Positions 8,551-17,343 of a DNA stretch of 64,000 bases are shown in pieces. A program made the translations under genes and the position numbers. The stretch lies in NCBI RefSeq assembly GCF_001613465.1, contig NZ_BDCK01000024.1, positions 62,001 through 126,000 of the forward strand. Reading direction: 5' to 3'. The DNA is from Nocardia niwae NBRC 108934 = DSM 45340. Its GTDB lineage: Bacteria; Actinomycetota; Actinomycetes; Mycobacteriales; Mycobacteriaceae. Each line of letters starts with the position of its first letter. The stretch's first letter is position 1. The notes below the pieces were generated by a model, which saw only the letters and a program-made list of their open reading frames with translations, did not search any database and was not told the DNA's origin.

Positions 8551-9333
8551 TCAGCCCAGCAGACGCGCTCGCAGGGCGGCGATATCGCCGTCGGTCAGCC
8601 GCAGTCCGTCCCGGACGTAGGCGTCGAAACTTCCGTAGGTCTGATCCACCTGGTCGAAGGCGGCGTCGAGCCAGGCCGCCTGGACACCGTTGAGCGGGTC
8701 GTCCTGGCTCGCGTTGCGCAACCGGTTGGACAGCAGGTAGTCCCCGGTGACCGTGGCTCGATCGACACCGAGCACGGTGAGCAGGACCGCCGCCGCCCAG
8801 CCGGTGCGATCCTTACCCGCGGTGCAGTGGAACAGCACCGCCCCGTCGGCGCCGATGATGTCGCGCAGCACCGAAGCGAATGCCTCGTTCGCGCCGGGTG
8901 CGGTGATGAACGCGCGATACAGCCCGTCGCCTCCGGTGAGGGTGGTGGCGATGACCTGTGGCGGAGCCTGGCCGATCACGTCCGCCCAGTGCGCCGCCGC
9001 ACCCGCGGGCACCCGGTCCAGCCCGAGCGCGCGCTCGTAGACCGTGCGCAGGTCGTGGACGGAGCGCACACGGCGGTCGGTGAGCGCGGCCAGATCTTCC
9101 GGCGTGGCGTTGTTCAGCTGTCCGGTCCGATACACCACACCGGTGCGCACGATCCGGCCGTCCACGGTGTGGTACCCGCCGATGTCGCGGGCGTTCTGCA
9201 CCCCCTGCAGATGCAACGCGGGATCGACTGCGACGGCCGCGGGCGGGGCGGCCTGCGCGATGCCCGCTACCGGTCCGAACGTGACCGCCAGACCGGCCGC
9301 CATCACGACCGGGGCACGAAAACGAGGGGCCAT
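8551..9333 (-). CDS. Secreted tyrosine/phosphoinositide phosphatase, PtpB-like
   Basis: A 260-residue exported phosphatase. Residues 1-29 form a signal peptide ending at a likely AQA cleavage site. The phosphatase P-loop HCTAGKDRTG has nucleophile Cys170 and Arg176; the Lys-Asp in the loop is the mark of the MptpB group, which acts on phosphotyrosine, phosphoserine/threonine and phosphoinositides. The motif NARDIGGY near residue 47 is also typical. In M. tuberculosis PtpB (Rv0153c) is a secreted effector acting in macrophages; this one is encoded in an unrelated location. It follows no clear operon partner. The host role here is inference. Confidence 0.88.
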   Translation of the reverse strand: MAPRFRAPVVMAAGLAVTFGPVAGIAQAAPPAAVAVDPALHLQGVQNARDIGGYHTVDGRIVRTGVVYRTGQLNNATPEDLAALTDRRVRSVHDLRTVYERALGLDRVPAGAAAHWADVIGQAPPQVIATTLTGGDGLYRAFITAPGANEAFASVLRDIIGADGAVLFHCTAGKDRTGWAAAVLLTVLGVDRATVTGDYLLSNRLRNASQDDPLNGVQAAWLDAAFDQVDQTYGSFDAYVRDGLRLTDGDIAALRARLLG

Positions 9334-9401
9334 TCGGCTGCTCCAATCATCGAGTCCGCGGAACTCGCATACACCGAACCGCCGCGGTCGGACCGGCGAC
9401 G

Positions 9402-10418
9402 CTATGCCGCGACTTCGAACCGCGACAGCGCCAGCAAGCGGGAGATGGCGCGCAGGTACTTCTTGCGGTAACCGCCCTCGAGCATTTCGGCGGAGAAGAT
9501 CTCGTCGAGCTTCGCGCCCGACACCGTCACCGGGACGCTCGCGTCGTAGAGCCGGTCGGCCAGCACCACGATGCGCAGTGCCACCGCCTGATCGGTCACC
9601 GGATGCACGCCGGAGACGAACACTGACGACACCCCGGAGATCAGCGCGCCGTACTTCGAGGGGTGCAGGGTGCTGAGGTGCTTCAGCAGCGCGTCGAACT
9701 CGTCGAGCGTGGAACCCGGTGTGCCCGCCGCCCGTTCGGTCAGCACGTCCGGCGACGTGGGCTCCGGCGCGGGCGGCAGGTCGCGGTGGCGGTAGTCCGG
9801 CCCGTCGACGCGCACCGCCTCGAAGATGGCGCCCAGTTTCTTGATCTCCCGCAGGAAATCCTGCGCGGCGAAACGTCCTTCCCCGAGCTGGCCGGGCAAG
9901 GTGTTCGACGTGGCGGCGATCGAGACACCGGCCGCGGACAGCTCGGTCAGCAAGCGCGAGACCAGCATGGTGTCACCGGGATCGTCGAGTTCGAACTCGT
10001 CGATGCACAGCACACTGTTGCCCGATAACCGCTCGAGGGCGTTGGCGAAGCCGAGCGCGCCGACCAGGTTGGTCAGCTCGCCGAAGGTGCCGAACGACTT
10101 GGGCGCGGGCGAGCTGTGAAAGATCGAGGCGAGCAGGTGGGTCTTGCCGACGCCGAACCCGCCGTCCAGGTACAGACCAGCACCGCTGACCTGCTTCTTC
10201 TTTCCGAAAAAGCTCTTCTTGCGCGCCGCCTTGCTGATCTTGGCGACCTCGCCGGCGAAATCTTCCGCCTTGCGGACCGCCGCGGCCTGGCTCGGTTCCT
10301 TCGGATCGGGGATGTAGGAGCCGAAGCTCACCTCGTCGAACATGGGCGGAGGCACCATCTGGGCGACGAGCTGATCGGCCGGGACCTCCGGATGACGATC
10401 GACGAGGCGTTCTTGCAT
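9402..10418 (-). CDS. zapE: ZapE/AFG1-type ATPase
   Basis: A 338-residue AAA-type ATPase. Walker A is GGFGVGKT at residues 86-93, Walker B is CIDEFELDD near 138-146, and an arginine-bearing C-terminal half follows with the conserved YDASVPV segment. The family includes E. coli ZapE, which interacts with FtsZ at the constricting ring, and mitochondrial AFG1. It is the positional match of M. tuberculosis Rv2670c. The start at 10418 lies only 35 bases from the divergent ribD-like start at 10454, so their promoters must overlap. Confidence 0.88.
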   Translation of the reverse strand: MQERLVDRHPEVPADQLVAQMVPPPMFDEVSFGSYIPDPKEPSQAAAVRKAEDFAGEVAKISKAARKKSFFGKKKQVSGAGLYLDGGFGVGKTHLLASIFHSSPAPKSFGTFGELTNLVGALGFANALERLSGNSVLCIDEFELDDPGDTMLVSRLLTELSAAGVSIAATSNTLPGQLGEGRFAAQDFLREIKKLGAIFEAVRVDGPDYRHRDLPPAPEPTSPDVLTERAAGTPGSTLDEFDALLKHLSTLHPSKYGALISGVSSVFVSGVHPVTDQAVALRIVVLADRLYDASVPVTVSGAKLDEIFSAEMLEGGYRKKYLRAISRLLALSRFEVAA

Positions 10419-10453
10419 GGACGAAGCCTAAAGACGTGGTGTGATCTGGACTC

Positions 10454-11215
10454 ATGCAGCGTAGCCAGAATGCGATCCAGCTCACAGGACTCAGCCCCGA
10501 CGACCTCGCGCAGTTGTACGCCTTCCCCGCCGCACTCGAGGCGCCCTGGGTCCGCGCCAATTTCGTCTCCAGCATCGACGGCGCGGCCACCAGCGGGAAC
10601 CTGACCGAAGGGCTGGGCACTCCGGCCGACCGGACGGTGTTCATGCTGCTGCGCGAATTGGCGGAGGTGATCGTGGTCGGCGCGGGCACAGCGCGCGCGG
10701 AGAACTACGGCGGGGCGCGCCCAGACCCGGCGCGCAGGCGCGCGTTCCACGAGCGCGGCATCGGCGGACATCCCGACGGCACGCCTCCGCCGATCGCGGT
10801 GGTCACGGCGAGCGCGGCGATCGACCCCGGTGCGCGCCTGCTCACCGATACCCGGGTACCGCCGCTGATCATCACGACGGCCACCGCTCCCGCCGACCGC
10901 AAACAGCGCTTGGCGGACGCGGGCGCCGAGGTGATCGAAGCGGGCGACATCGCGGTGACGCCCAGCGGCCTGCTGCGCGTGCTCACCGAGCGCGGCCTGC
11001 TGCGCGTGCTCACCGAGGGCGGCCCGCACCTGTTCGGCGAACTGCTCGAGGCCGACGTGGTCGACGAGCTCTGCCTGACCACCGCGCCGCTGCTGGTCGG
11101 CGGCGCGGCACGGCGAATCTCGCTGTCCGCGCACGAGTTCCGCGCCCGGATGACGCGCGCGCATATCCTGCTGGACGACGACGGCACGGTACTCACCCGG
11201 TGGGCCCGTCGATGA
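10454..11215 (+). CDS. ribD: RibD C-terminal-type pyrimidine reductase
   Basis: A 253-residue protein built only of the RibD C-terminal (dihydrofolate-reductase-like) domain, which in riboflavin synthesis reduces the ribosyl side chain with NADPH. Typical elements are NFVSSIDGAAT at residues 36-46, the VVGAGTARAENYGG strand/loop, and EGGPHLFGELL near the C-terminus. It matches M. tuberculosis Rv2671, a RibD homologue linked in published work to antifolate resistance through dihydrofolate reductase activity. A 27-bp in-frame tandem duplication at 10969-11022 gives two copies of a nine-residue unit just before the EGGP motif. No deaminase domain is present, so it is not a full RibD. Confidence 0.85.
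   Translation: MQRSQNAIQLTGLSPDDLAQLYAFPAALEAPWVRANFVSSIDGAATSGNLTEGLGTPADRTVFMLLRELAEVIVVGAGTARAENYGGARPDPARRRAFHERGIGGHPDGTPPPIAVVTASAAIDPGARLLTDTRVPPLIITTATAPADRKQRLADAGAEVIEAGDIAVTPSGLLRVLTERGLLRVLTEGGPHLFGELLEADVVDELCLTTAPLLVGGAARRISLSAHEFRARMTRAHILLDDDGTVLTRWARR
10969..11022 (+). repeat. 27-bp tandem duplication inside the ribD-like gene
   Basis: Copy 1 (10969-10995) and copy 2 (10996-11022) are 27 bases each and differ at one position (cgcgg against ggcgg at the end). The length is a multiple of three, so the frame holds and the protein carries LLRVLTERG followed by LLRVLTEGG. The near identity suggests a recent slippage event. Confidence 0.9.
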
Positions 11216-11246
11216 AAGAAGCGCCCGAACCTGGCAGGCTGTAGCA

Positions 11247-12797
11247 ATGCGCTGGACTCGGGCCGCCGTGCTTGCCGCCACCCTCTCGATCGTGACCGCC
11301 GGTTGCGGCGCGGGACCGTCGGATCGTCCCGGTGTCGCGGTGCAGCGCCCGCCGGTCGCGGGCACCGCTACGACCTCCGCCGCGCCCGCTGCGCCGCCGA
11401 GTGCCGAGCTGCCCAAAACCGATCTCAGCTGGCGCGAGTGCACCGAGCCGACCTTGAGCCAGCTCGGCCTCGGGCCCGCGCCCGCGGGCCTGGTGCTGGA
11501 GTGCGCCGAGTACTCCACCCCGATCGACTCGGCGGGCGCGGTACTGGGCAATTTCCGGGCCGGCGCGCTGCGGGCCAGGCTGGCGCAAACCCCGGCCGAC
11601 GCGCCGCCACTGGTGCTCACCTCGGGTTCGGACCGCTCCTCCTCCGCCACCCTGGCCGGATTGGCCGCGGGCCCGGCGTCCGCGCTGCTGGCCGCCCGCC
11701 CGATCGTCGCGGTGGACCGGCGCGGCATCGGCACCTCGCAGCCGATCGACTGCCTGCCGCTGGAGGTCCGCCGCGGCTTGGCCGACAACGCCCAATCCGA
11801 CACGGGCGACCCGGTCGCGCGGATGACGAAGCTCAGTCAGGACGGCACCATCGCCTGCCGCGATTTCCTGCAGCCCTACGAGGGCACCTTCGACGCACCG
11901 CGCGCCGCCGACGACATCGAGCAATTGCGCAGGCAGTGGCAGGTGGACCACATCGCGGTGCTGGGTACGGGCAACGGCGCGAAGGTCGCGCTCAGCTACG
12001 CCCGCAAGTACGGCGACCACCTCGCCCGGCTGGTGCTCGACTCCCCCGAGCCGGTCGGCACCGATGCGGTGACCCGCGCCGAGCAGGCCGTGCAGGGCGC
12101 CGAGGCGGCGCTGACCGCGTTCGCGCAGCGCTGCGTCGGCGTCGGCTGCTCGCTCGGCGCCGACCCGCGCGCCGCGGTCACCGATCTGGTGAACCGGGCC
12201 GCGACCGGTGGGCTCGGCGACATCTCGGCGAACGCGTTGCTGACCGCGGTGTCCGGCTTCCTCGGCAGCCCCCGGGCCGACCAGGCCACCCGGGTCACCG
12301 AGCTGTCCGACGCGCTGGCCGCGGCGGGACGCGGCGACCGGGGACCGTTGAGCAACCTGATCACCCGCGAGACCGCGGCCACCGCGAGCGACGGCCAGTT
12401 CGTCAACCGATGCACCGACACGCAGCTGCCGCCGACGCCGGACAAGGCCACCGAACTCGCAGGCACCTGGGCGGGCAAGTACCCCGTGTTCGGCAAAGCG
12501 GCGGCCATCGGCCTGATGGAGTGCGCGGCCTGGCCGGTGTCGACCACACCTCCGCTGCCCGACAAGCTGGGTATCCCGGTGCTGGTGCTCGGCGGGGTCG
12601 CCGATCCGGTGGTCGGCAACGGCGGCCAGTCCTCGGTGACCGGCGCACTCGGTTCGGCGGGCGCCCGGCACGCGGCGCTGTCCTGGCAGGGTTTCGGGCA
12701 TCCGGTGGCCACGCATTCCGGCTGCGCGCAGCGGGCAGTGCTCGACTATCTGAAGGACGGCAAACTTCCCGCTGACGGCACCGCCTGCCCGGCCTGA
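11247..12797 (+). CDS. Alpha/beta-hydrolase-fold lipoprotein with Asn at the nucleophile position
   Basis: A 516-residue exported lipoprotein: residues 1-20 are a signal peptide ending in the lipobox TAGC. A Pro/Ala/Thr linker follows, then an alpha/beta-hydrolase domain of the TAP/SCO7095 secreted-peptidase type, matching M. tuberculosis Rv2672. The strand IVAVDRRGIG and the C-terminal GGVADPV (acid) and FGHPV (base) elements are present, but the nucleophile elbow reads G-T-G-N-G, with Asn243 where Ser is expected. Paired Cys residues suggest disulfides outside the membrane. It is probably catalytically altered or inactive as a serine hydrolase. It sits 31 bases after the ribD-like gene and may share its transcript. 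Confidence 0.82.
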   Translation: MRWTRAAVLAATLSIVTAGCGAGPSDRPGVAVQRPPVAGTATTSAAPAAPPSAELPKTDLSWRECTEPTLSQLGLGPAPAGLVLECAEYSTPIDSAGAVLGNFRAGALRARLAQTPADAPPLVLTSGSDRSSSATLAGLAAGPASALLAARPIVAVDRRGIGTSQPIDCLPLEVRRGLADNAQSDTGDPVARMTKLSQDGTIACRDFLQPYEGTFDAPRAADDIEQLRRQWQVDHIAVLGTGNGAKVALSYARKYGDHLARLVLDSPEPVGTDAVTRAEQAVQGAEAALTAFAQRCVGVGCSLGADPRAAVTDLVNRAATGGLGDISANALLTAVSGFLGSPRADQATRVTELSDALAAAGRGDRGPLSNLITRETAATASDGQFVNRCTDTQLPPTPDKATELAGTWAGKYPVFGKAAAIGLMECAAWPVSTTPPLPDKLGIPVLVLGGVADPVVGNGGQSSVTGALGSAGARHAALSWQGFGHPVATHSGCAQRAVLDYLKDGKLPADGTACPA

Positions 12798-12866
12798 CCG
12801 GAGGCGTCGAGGAGCCGCTCGGGCGGCGAGTCGGGCAGGTCCGGCCAACCACCGGTAACCGATCCG

Positions 12867-14225
12867 GTGTACCGTGCCCCAGTGTTCCTTCGACAGCTCG
12901 AGCCCCGGACCGCTCGCACCACCGCCGAGGTGATCAAGTTCGCACTCTGGCCCCTGGCGGTCATGACGGTGCTGAACCGGGTTTTCATCAAGGCTGTCAA
13001 CGGCTTCATCACCGACGACTACCGGCCGGTCTACCAGGCCTCCCTCGACTTCCTGAACGGGCGGCCGGTCTACACGGCGAACTTCGACTCGGTGGACCCC
13101 CACTACCTGTACCCGCCCAGCGGCACTCTGCTGATCGCGCCGATCGCGGCCATCGACTACGAGAAGTCACGCTGGCTGTTCATCGCCCTGAACGCGATCG
13201 CGATCCTCATCGCCTGGTACCTGCTGCTGCGACTGTTCCGGTACACACTGAACTCGGTCGCCGCGCCCGCGCTGCTGCTGGCGATGTTCACGTCCGAAAC
13301 CGTGATCAACACGCTGGTGTTCACCAACGTCAACGGCTGCGTGCTGCTGGCGGAGCTGATCTTCATCCACCTGCTGCTGAAACGGCGGGATCTGTGGGCG
13401 GGCGCCGCGCTCGGCCTGAGTATCGCGGTCAAACCGACACTCGCGCCCCTGCTGCTGATCGCGCTGGCCCGCGGGCAGTGGAAGGTGTTCGTCACCGCGC
13501 TCGGCGTGCCGCTGGGGCTGACCGCGATCGCCTGGCCGCTGTCGAAGGACCCGGAGAAGTTCCTCACCCGCACCGCGCCCTACCTCTTCGAGTCCCGTGA
13601 CTACTTCAACAGCGCGATCGTCGGCAACGGCGAGTACTACGGCCTGCCGCCGTGGCTGACCTGGGGTATGCGCGTGGTGCTCGGCGTGCTGGTGCTGATC
13701 TCGCTGTGGCTGCTGTACCGCTACTACCGCGAGGACGAGCTGTTCTTCGTCTGCACCTCCTCCGGCGTGCTGCTCACCGCCTCGTTCCTGCTCAGCTCGC
13801 TCGGGCAGATGTACTACTCGATGATGCTGTTCCCCTTCCTGATGACGGTGGTGCTGCGCAATTCGGTGCTGCGCAACTGGCCGGCCTGGCTGGCCATCTT
13901 CGGGTTCATGAGCTACGACAAATGGCTGTCGGACCGCTGGCAGCACATCGGCCGCAACCTGGAGTACCTGCGCATCACCTTCGGCTGGGGCCTGCTGCTC
14001 ATCGTCGTGTTCTGTGTGCTCGGCGACCGCTATCTGGCCGCACGGCGCGAAGGACGGCTGCCCTTCGGCATCGATCCCGCGTGGATGAAGTCCGCACCGG
14101 ACCCGCGCGGCGAGGCGTCGCAGCACCCCGCGCCCGCGGTCGACACTACCTTCCCGGCGGAAAGCCCGAGGCCACACAACGGTTCGACGCCGGTCGAGGA
14201 GAATCGTATTAGCGTGGAGCCATGA
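12867..14225 (+). CDS. aftC: Arabinofuranosyltransferase AftC (GT-C fold)
   Basis: A 452-residue polytopic membrane protein with roughly 10-12 helices. The family places alpha-1,3 branching arabinofuranose units in arabinogalactan and lipoarabinomannan from decaprenyl-phosphoarabinose. The first extracytoplasmic loop carries the GT-C acidic pair in ITDDYRPVY (Asp50, Asp51). A hydrophilic cytoplasmic tail of about 60 residues ends the protein. It corresponds to M. tuberculosis Rv2673. GTG at 12867 is used; GTG at 12882 is an alternative. Its TGA overlaps the ATG of msrB in an ATGA, implying coupled translation. Its presence supports an arabinan-walled organism. Confidence 0.88.
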   Translation: MYRAPVFLRQLEPRTARTTAEVIKFALWPLAVMTVLNRVFIKAVNGFITDDYRPVYQASLDFLNGRPVYTANFDSVDPHYLYPPSGTLLIAPIAAIDYEKSRWLFIALNAIAILIAWYLLLRLFRYTLNSVAAPALLLAMFTSETVINTLVFTNVNGCVLLAELIFIHLLLKRRDLWAGAALGLSIAVKPTLAPLLLIALARGQWKVFVTALGVPLGLTAIAWPLSKDPEKFLTRTAPYLFESRDYFNSAIVGNGEYYGLPPWLTWGMRVVLGVLVLISLWLLYRYYREDELFFVCTSSGVLLTASFLLSSLGQMYYSMMLFPFLMTVVLRNSVLRNWPAWLAIFGFMSYDKWLSDRWQHIGRNLEYLRITFGWGLLLIVVFCVLGDRYLAARREGRLPFGIDPAWMKSAPDPRGEASQHPAPAVDTTFPAESPRPHNGSTPVEENRISVEP

Positions 14226-14665
14226 GCTCCGAAGCCGACACGTCCCTGCCCACGCCGCGGATTCAGCTCACGCCGCAGGAATGGCGGGTGAAGCTGGACC
14301 CCGAGGAGTACGCGGTACTGCGCGAGGCCGCCACCGAGCGGCCGTTCACCGGCGAATACACCGACACCAAGACCGAAGGCGTCTACGCGTGCCGAGCCTG
14401 CGGCGCCGAACTCTTCCGCAGCACCGAGAAATTCGACTCGCACTGCGGCTGGCCGTCCTTCTTCGATCCGGCGGCGTCCGACGCGGTGATTCTCCGGTCG
14501 GACGACTCGCTCGGCATGCACCGGGTCGAAGTGCTGTGCGCGAACTGCCACAGCCACCTCGGCCACGTGTTCGAGGGCGAGGGGTACAACACGCCCACCG
14601 ACAAGCGCTACTGCATCAACTCCATCGCTCTGCGACTGCACCCCTCGGACAGCGCAGCGGAGTAA
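14222..14665 (+). CDS. msrB: Peptide methionine (R)-S-oxide reductase MsrB
   Basis: A 147-residue repair enzyme that reduces the R form of methionine sulfoxide in proteins. Zinc ligands are two CxxC pairs, Cys57/Cys60 (CRAC) and Cys106/Cys109 (CANC); the catalytic Cys131 lies in RYCINSIAL. The CGWPSF motif is intact. A complete domain, cytoplasmic, no signal. It is translationally coupled to aftC through a 4-base overlap and matches M. tuberculosis Rv2674. The resolving step presumably uses thioredoxin or another thiol. Confidence 0.95.
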   Translation: MSSEADTSLPTPRIQLTPQEWRVKLDPEEYAVLREAATERPFTGEYTDTKTEGVYACRACGAELFRSTEKFDSHCGWPSFFDPAASDAVILRSDDSLGMHRVEVLCANCHSHLGHVFEGEGYNTPTDKRYCINSIALRLHPSDSAAE

Positions 14666-14746
14666 CAGCCCGACGCTCACCGGCAGCGTACGAAGCAGCG
14701 CCGCTGCGCGCATGCCCCGAAAACTCTGGGCAAGCCGCTCCGGGCG

Positions 14747-15442
14747 TCAGGGCAGAGCGGCGATCAACTGCTCGATCTCCACGCGGGGGCCGGTGAAGAA
14801 CGGGATCTCCTCGCGCACGTGCCGCCGGGCATCGGTGGCACGCAGATCGCGCATCAGATCGACGATGCGGTGCAGTTCCGGTGCTTCGAAGGCCAGGATC
14901 CACTCGTAGTCGCCGAGCGCGAACGAGCTGACGGTGTTGGCCCGCACGTCCGGGTAGCCACGCGCGGCCTTGCCGTGCTCGGCCAGCATCCGGCGGCGTT
15001 CCTCGTCGGGCAGCAAATACCACTCGTAGGACCGGACGAACGGGTACACGCAGATGTAGGCGCCCGGCTCCTCACCGGCCAGGAATGCCGGGATGTGGCT
15101 CTTGTTGAACTCCGCGGGACGGTGCAGCGCCGCGTTGCTCCACACCGGCGCGCTGGCCCGCCCCAGCTCGGTGGTGCGGCGGAAGTCGGCGTAGGCGGCC
15201 TGCAGGTCCTCGACGCGCTCGGCGTGCGTCCAGATCATGAAGTCGGCGTCGGCGCGCATCCCCGCCACGTCGTAGATGCCGCGGACGACGACGTCGCGGT
15301 CGGCCAGACCGTCGAAGAACGCCTTCGCCTCCTTGGTCGCGGCGTCCCGGTCCTCGCCCAGCACTCCGGGCTGCACCTGGAAGACCGAGAACATCAGGTA
15401 GCGGATGGTGGAGTTGAGAGCTTGATAGTCGAGTCGCGCCAT
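14747..15442 (-). CDS. hemQ: Coproheme decarboxylase HemQ (ChdC)
   Basis: A 231-residue chlorite-dismutase-fold enzyme that makes the last step of the coproporphyrin-dependent haem pathway: peroxide-dependent decarboxylation of coproheme to haem b. The residues known from the Corynebacterium enzyme (distal His118, Tyr135, proximal His158) appear here shifted by two: His116 in KSHIPAF, Tyr133 in CVYPFVRS and His156 in LAEHGKAAR. It starts only 4 bases after the hmp stop codon, so it is the third gene of an nsrR-hmp-hemQ run rather than directly following hemY as in M. tuberculosis (Rv2676c). Confidence 0.93.
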   Translation of the reverse strand: MARLDYQALNSTIRYLMFSVFQVQPGVLGEDRDAATKEAKAFFDGLADRDVVVRGIYDVAGMRADADFMIWTHAERVEDLQAAYADFRRTTELGRASAPVWSNAALHRPAEFNKSHIPAFLAGEEPGAYICVYPFVRSYEWYLLPDEERRRMLAEHGKAARGYPDVRANTVSSFALGDYEWILAFEAPELHRIVDLMRDLRATDARRHVREEIPFFTGPRVEIEQLIAALP

Positions 15443-15446
15443 AGCA

Positions 15447-16691
15447 CTATCGTGCCACTCGGCCGGGAGCGCACGCGTCGCCGGGCATGAACTGCTCGAC
15501 GTGCACGCGGGCATCCGGGATACCGAGGGCGCGCAGCTGACCTCGGATGTCGCGCAGGAATCCGGATGGACCGCAAACGTATACATCGGCGTCCGCGGGG
15601 AGGTCGAGCGCGGCGAGATCGGCCCGGCCGTGCCGTGCGCCGGGGGTCTGTTCCTCGTACCAGATTTCGACATCGGCCTGTTCGAGCCGGGCCGTGAGTC
15701 GCAGGAGCCGATCGCGCAACGGATGGGTGCGCGGTGCACGGTCCGCGTGCACGACCAGGGTGCGACGGCCCGGCGTGTGGGCAGCGAGATATTCCAGCAC
15801 GCCGATCGTCGGCGTCACACCGATACCTGCGGAGATCAGCACCAGCGGTGTCAGCCCCGCCGTATCGATGACGACATCCCCGAACGGAACGGTGACCTGC
15901 AGCCGGTCACCAGGGCGCAGATGCTCGTGCAGCCACGAGGACACCTCGCCCGCCGGGCAGCCGCCGGCCGCATCGACCCGTTTGACGGCGAACGACAGCG
16001 CGACTTCTCCCGGCCTGCCCACCAAGCTGTACTGACGCAGCTGACGCGCACCGTCGGGAAGCCGCACCCCGACCGAGACATACTGTCCCGGAGCGAATCC
16101 CGGCAGCTCCGCGTCCGGTTCGGCGGACTCGACGGTGAAGATCACGACGCCGGAGGGGTCGTCGTCGCGGGCCACGACGCGGGCCTGCCGGAACACGTCG
16201 CCGGAATCCACGCCTGCCTCGGCGTAGAGCCCCTTCTCCTGATCCATCAGGGTGTCGGCCATCAGCCAGTAGACCCGATCCCAGGCCGCCGCGACCGTCT
16301 CGTCGACCACGTCGGCGCCGAGCACCTCCACGATGGCCGCGAACAGATTGTCGTGCACGATCCGGTACTGCTGCGGAGTCACCCCGAGTGAGGCGTGCTT
16401 GTGCGCGATTCGCGACAGCATGGTGGCCGGGTGTGGCAGCGTGGGGTCCACCAGGTATGTGGCGAAGGTGGCGATGGACGCGGCCAGTGCCCGCTGCTGG
16501 CTGCCCTGTGCCTGATTGCCCCGGTTGAACGTGTCGCGCAACAGCTGCGGGTGGGCGTCGAACATGGTCCGGTAGAACACGGCCGTGATGCGGTCGATGT
16601 TCGCCGCCACCAGCGGCAGGGTCGCGCGGACGACGTCGGCATGCCTCGGTTCGAGTTCCGGTTCGGCACGGACAACGCTGTCGAGGTTCAT
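15447..16691 (-). CDS. hmp: Flavohaemoglobin (nitric oxide dioxygenase)
   Basis: A 414-residue NO dioxygenase that turns NO and O2 into nitrate with NADPH. The globin domain (1-150) has distal Tyr40 in AVFYRTMF and proximal His99 in IAHKHASLG. The FAD domain has RQYSL, and the NAD(P) domain has SAGIGVTP and the CGPSGFL end motif, so all three modules are complete. A short tail with an extra Cys follows. Its ATG overlaps the nsrR TGA by four bases and its stop is 4 bases before hemQ. Expression is therefore expected to follow NsrR and rise with nitric oxide. Confidence 0.95.
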   Translation of the reverse strand: MNLDSVVRAEPELEPRHADVVRATLPLVAANIDRITAVFYRTMFDAHPQLLRDTFNRGNQAQGSQQRALAASIATFATYLVDPTLPHPATMLSRIAHKHASLGVTPQQYRIVHDNLFAAIVEVLGADVVDETVAAAWDRVYWLMADTLMDQEKGLYAEAGVDSGDVFRQARVVARDDDPSGVVIFTVESAEPDAELPGFAPGQYVSVGVRLPDGARQLRQYSLVGRPGEVALSFAVKRVDAAGGCPAGEVSSWLHEHLRPGDRLQVTVPFGDVVIDTAGLTPLVLISAGIGVTPTIGVLEYLAAHTPGRRTLVVHADRAPRTHPLRDRLLRLTARLEQADVEIWYEEQTPGARHGRADLAALDLPADADVYVCGPSGFLRDIRGQLRALGIPDARVHVEQFMPGDACAPGRVAR

Positions 16692-17161
16692 GACACTTCC
16701 TTCATCTCAGGGGAATCACTCGCCGTGGAGCGGACGAGTAAATGCAGCAACCCGGCGGTCGACGAGGTGACCAATTCCTCTATCGAATAGCGGTCGAGTT
16801 CGGCATAGAACGCTTTCTTCGCGTCCGCGAGAATTCTGCGGAGCCGGCACGCGCCGACCAGTGGACACGGATTCGGTTCGCCGCACTCCACCACATCGCG
16901 GTCGTCTTCCAATTCCCGGACGAGCGCGCCCACCGACGCCGCGCGCCCGGCCGCGGTGATGAACAGTCCACCGGATCGTCCGCGGTGCGCCTGCACCAGA
17001 CCCAGCTCGACCAGCCGGGAAACCGCCTTGGCCACATGCTTTTCCGACGCGCCCACCTGCCTCGCGATGAGTTTGGTGGTCACCCGGGAATTCTTTTCGT
17101 CCTCCACCGCGAGCCGCATGATGGTGCGCAAACCGATATCGGTGGAGTGCGAGAGTTGCAT
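16688..17161 (-). CDS. nsrR: NsrR, Rrf2-family nitric-oxide-sensing repressor
   Basis: A 157-residue iron-sulfur repressor. The winged helix spans about residues 1-70. Starting at ATG 17161, the cluster ligands are Cys93, Cys99 and Cys105 (C-x5-C-x5-C) with Asp8 near the N-terminus, exactly the numbering reported for the [4Fe-4S] protein of Streptomyces coelicolor. NO damages the cluster and releases DNA. It is the first gene of the run and overlaps hmp by four bases, so it should control itself, hmp and hemQ. Other Rrf2 members (IscR, RsrR) have different Cys spacing or partners, so NsrR is the firm choice. Confidence 0.92.
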   Translation of the reverse strand: MQLSHSTDIGLRTIMRLAVEDEKNSRVTTKLIARQVGASEKHVAKAVSRLVELGLVQAHRGRSGGLFITAAGRAASVGALVRELEDDRDVVECGEPNPCPLVGACRLRRILADAKKAFYAELDRYSIEELVTSSTAGLLHLLVRSTASDSPEMKEVS

Positions 17162-17218
17162 GCCGCTCACGCTACCGGCGAATTCCACCGATTCCGCACG
17201 CCGCATGGCGTGTTCTTA

Positions 17219-17240
17219 ATTACGCCGATTCGTGCGTATT
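17219..17240. promoter_or_regulatory. Candidate NsrR operator/promoter region
   Basis: In the short AT-rich patch before nsrR, arms attacgc (17219-17225) and gcgtatt (17234-17240) form an inverted repeat matching at 6 of 7 positions around an 8-base spacer. It lies 58-79 bases upstream of the nsrR start, where a self-acting repressor would bind. The region from about 17210 to 17265 is far richer in A/T than its surroundings. Binding is inferred, not shown. Confidence 0.4.
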
Positions 17241-17343
17241 TTCCGCGTGAATTATCGAGCACAACGAGGAAAGCGAGATGTCATGGCAGCGGTGTGACGT
17301 CTGGTGGCGGCGGCGTATCCGAGTCGGGACGACCGCCGTCCGA

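Noticed and set aside
11193-13103. A 636-residue open reading on the minus strand over the lipoprotein gene
   Set aside because: It is antisense to a gene with a signal peptide and family features, is Arg/Gly-rich with no domain, and arises from high GC.
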